Below, piece after piece: positions 63,662-64,000 of a DNA stretch of 64,000 bases. Numbering within the stretch: position 1 is the first letter of the stretch; the number at the start of each line of letters is the position of its first letter. The notes under the pieces are model-generated. The model searched no databases, was not told where the DNA came from, and was given only the letters and a program-made list of their open reading frames with translations. This stretch comes from Planctomycetota bacterium. GTDB taxonomy: Bacteria; Planctomycetota; UBA1135; GCA-002686595. The position numbers and the translations under genes were made by a program. Location of the stretch: contig NYUD01000069.1 of assembly GCA_002683825.1 (NCBI GenBank), forward strand, positions 49,034 through 113,033, written 5' to 3'.

Positions 63662-64000
63662 TCAATGCAGCAGCTCGCGACGCCGCCCCACGAGCCACAA
63701 GATCGCGAGCAATGGCAACAACATCGCGGCCTCAGCGATCGAAAGCCCACCGCGAACGAGCCATTGGTGCAGGAAAAGGGCCGCCCCCCCCATCACGGCG
63801 GCAAAGGCCCGCGGCGCCTCCAGCAGGAGTATCAGTCCCCCCAGGAAGGCTCCCAGGCACAGCGCGGTAAAGAAACTGAGCCCTCCGCCCCAGCCGTGGA
63901 GAAGGTCGCCTGCCGCAAAGACCGCGATGATCGTGAGGTGATCGGCCACCGCCCGACGGCGTTCCCTATGGGACTGGCGGGCCTCCTCCTCCGCCTGCCG
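63662..64000 (-). CDS. C-terminal part of a membrane protein running off the window
   Basis: An open frame enters from the right edge and stops at 63662, giving at least 112 residues. The first visible part is charged (RQAEEEARQSHRERRR), then three or four hydrophobic segments follow (ADHLTIIAVFAAGDLLHGWG, FFTALCLGAFLGGLILLLEA, LPLLAILWLVG). A GTG at 63949 could be an internal start, but the frame stays open to the edge with coding-like composition, so a longer protein is likely. No family is recognised. It is convergent with the ABC ATPase gene. Confidence 0.5.
   Translation of the reverse strand, partial: RQAEEEARQSHRERRRAVADHLTIIAVFAAGDLLHGWGGGLSFFTALCLGAFLGGLILLLEAPRAFAAVMGGAALFLHQWLVRGGLSIAEAAMLLPLLAILWLVGRRRELLH

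Overview
The window is GC-rich, gene-dense bacterial chromosome with no rRNA, tRNA, IS element, phage or CRISPR array that I could recognise. It suggests a free-living, respiring, didermic bacterium that exports many lipoproteins and secreted hydrolases. Several traits point to Planctomycetota or a similar deep-branching group: an orphan ECF-like sigma factor, a CRTAC1-type FG-GAP/ASPIC protein, Fn3-like repeats carrying a WRIDEVN motif, and a shared C-terminal beta domain on three secreted proteins. This assignment is inference from protein style, because no marker gene is present.

Layout. (1) 1-9.0 kb is a mixed region: the tail of an unknown protein, a secreted FG-GAP/ASPIC protein, a dolichol-kinase-like membrane protein, a secreted SGNH esterase, a cardiolipin synthase with an internal tandem duplication, an ECF-like sigma factor and a CBS-domain protein. 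(2) 9.1-24.4 kb, minus strand, is a complete complex I operon transcribed in the order J-K-(MrpD-like)-(small membrane protein)-(NuoL-like)-M-N-A-B-C-D-EF-G-H-I. NuoE and NuoF are fused, and four antiporter-type subunits are encoded instead of three. (3) 24.7-32.8 kb, plus strand, is a tightly coupled cluster: alkaline-phosphatase/sulfatase-fold lipoprotein, MORN-repeat lipoprotein, glycosyltransferase, methyltransferase, a second sulfatase-fold lipoprotein, a second MORN lipoprotein, then a third, larger sulfatase-fold lipoprotein. All three sulfatase-fold enzymes have Thr where the formylglycine Cys/Ser should be. This is the best candidate for an undescribed system. (4) 33.0-48.4 kb is a secretome region: lipoproteins of unknown function, a sodium/solute symporter, and four secreted peptidases (M43, matrixin, M64, S8). 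(5) 48.7-59.6 kb, minus strand, is a second complex I operon in canonical order A-B-C-D-H-I-J-K-L-M-N, without nuoE, nuoF or nuoG. (6) 59.8-64 kb holds a small membrane protein, another secreted protein with the shared C-terminal domain, a radical-SAM-like protein that has lost its cluster-binding cysteines, an ABC ATPase and the end of a membrane protein running off the window.

How the genes work together. The two complex I operons imply two NADH-side options: a full 14-subunit-type enzyme with extra antiporter capacity, and an 11-subunit-type enzyme that probably takes electrons from another donor such as ferredoxin. The sulfatase/MORN cluster combines cytoplasmic glycosyl and methyl transfer with lipid-anchored extracytoplasmic hydrolases or transferases, which suggests assembly or tailoring of a surface glycan. 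The proteases and the esterase fit a lifestyle of degrading external polymers.
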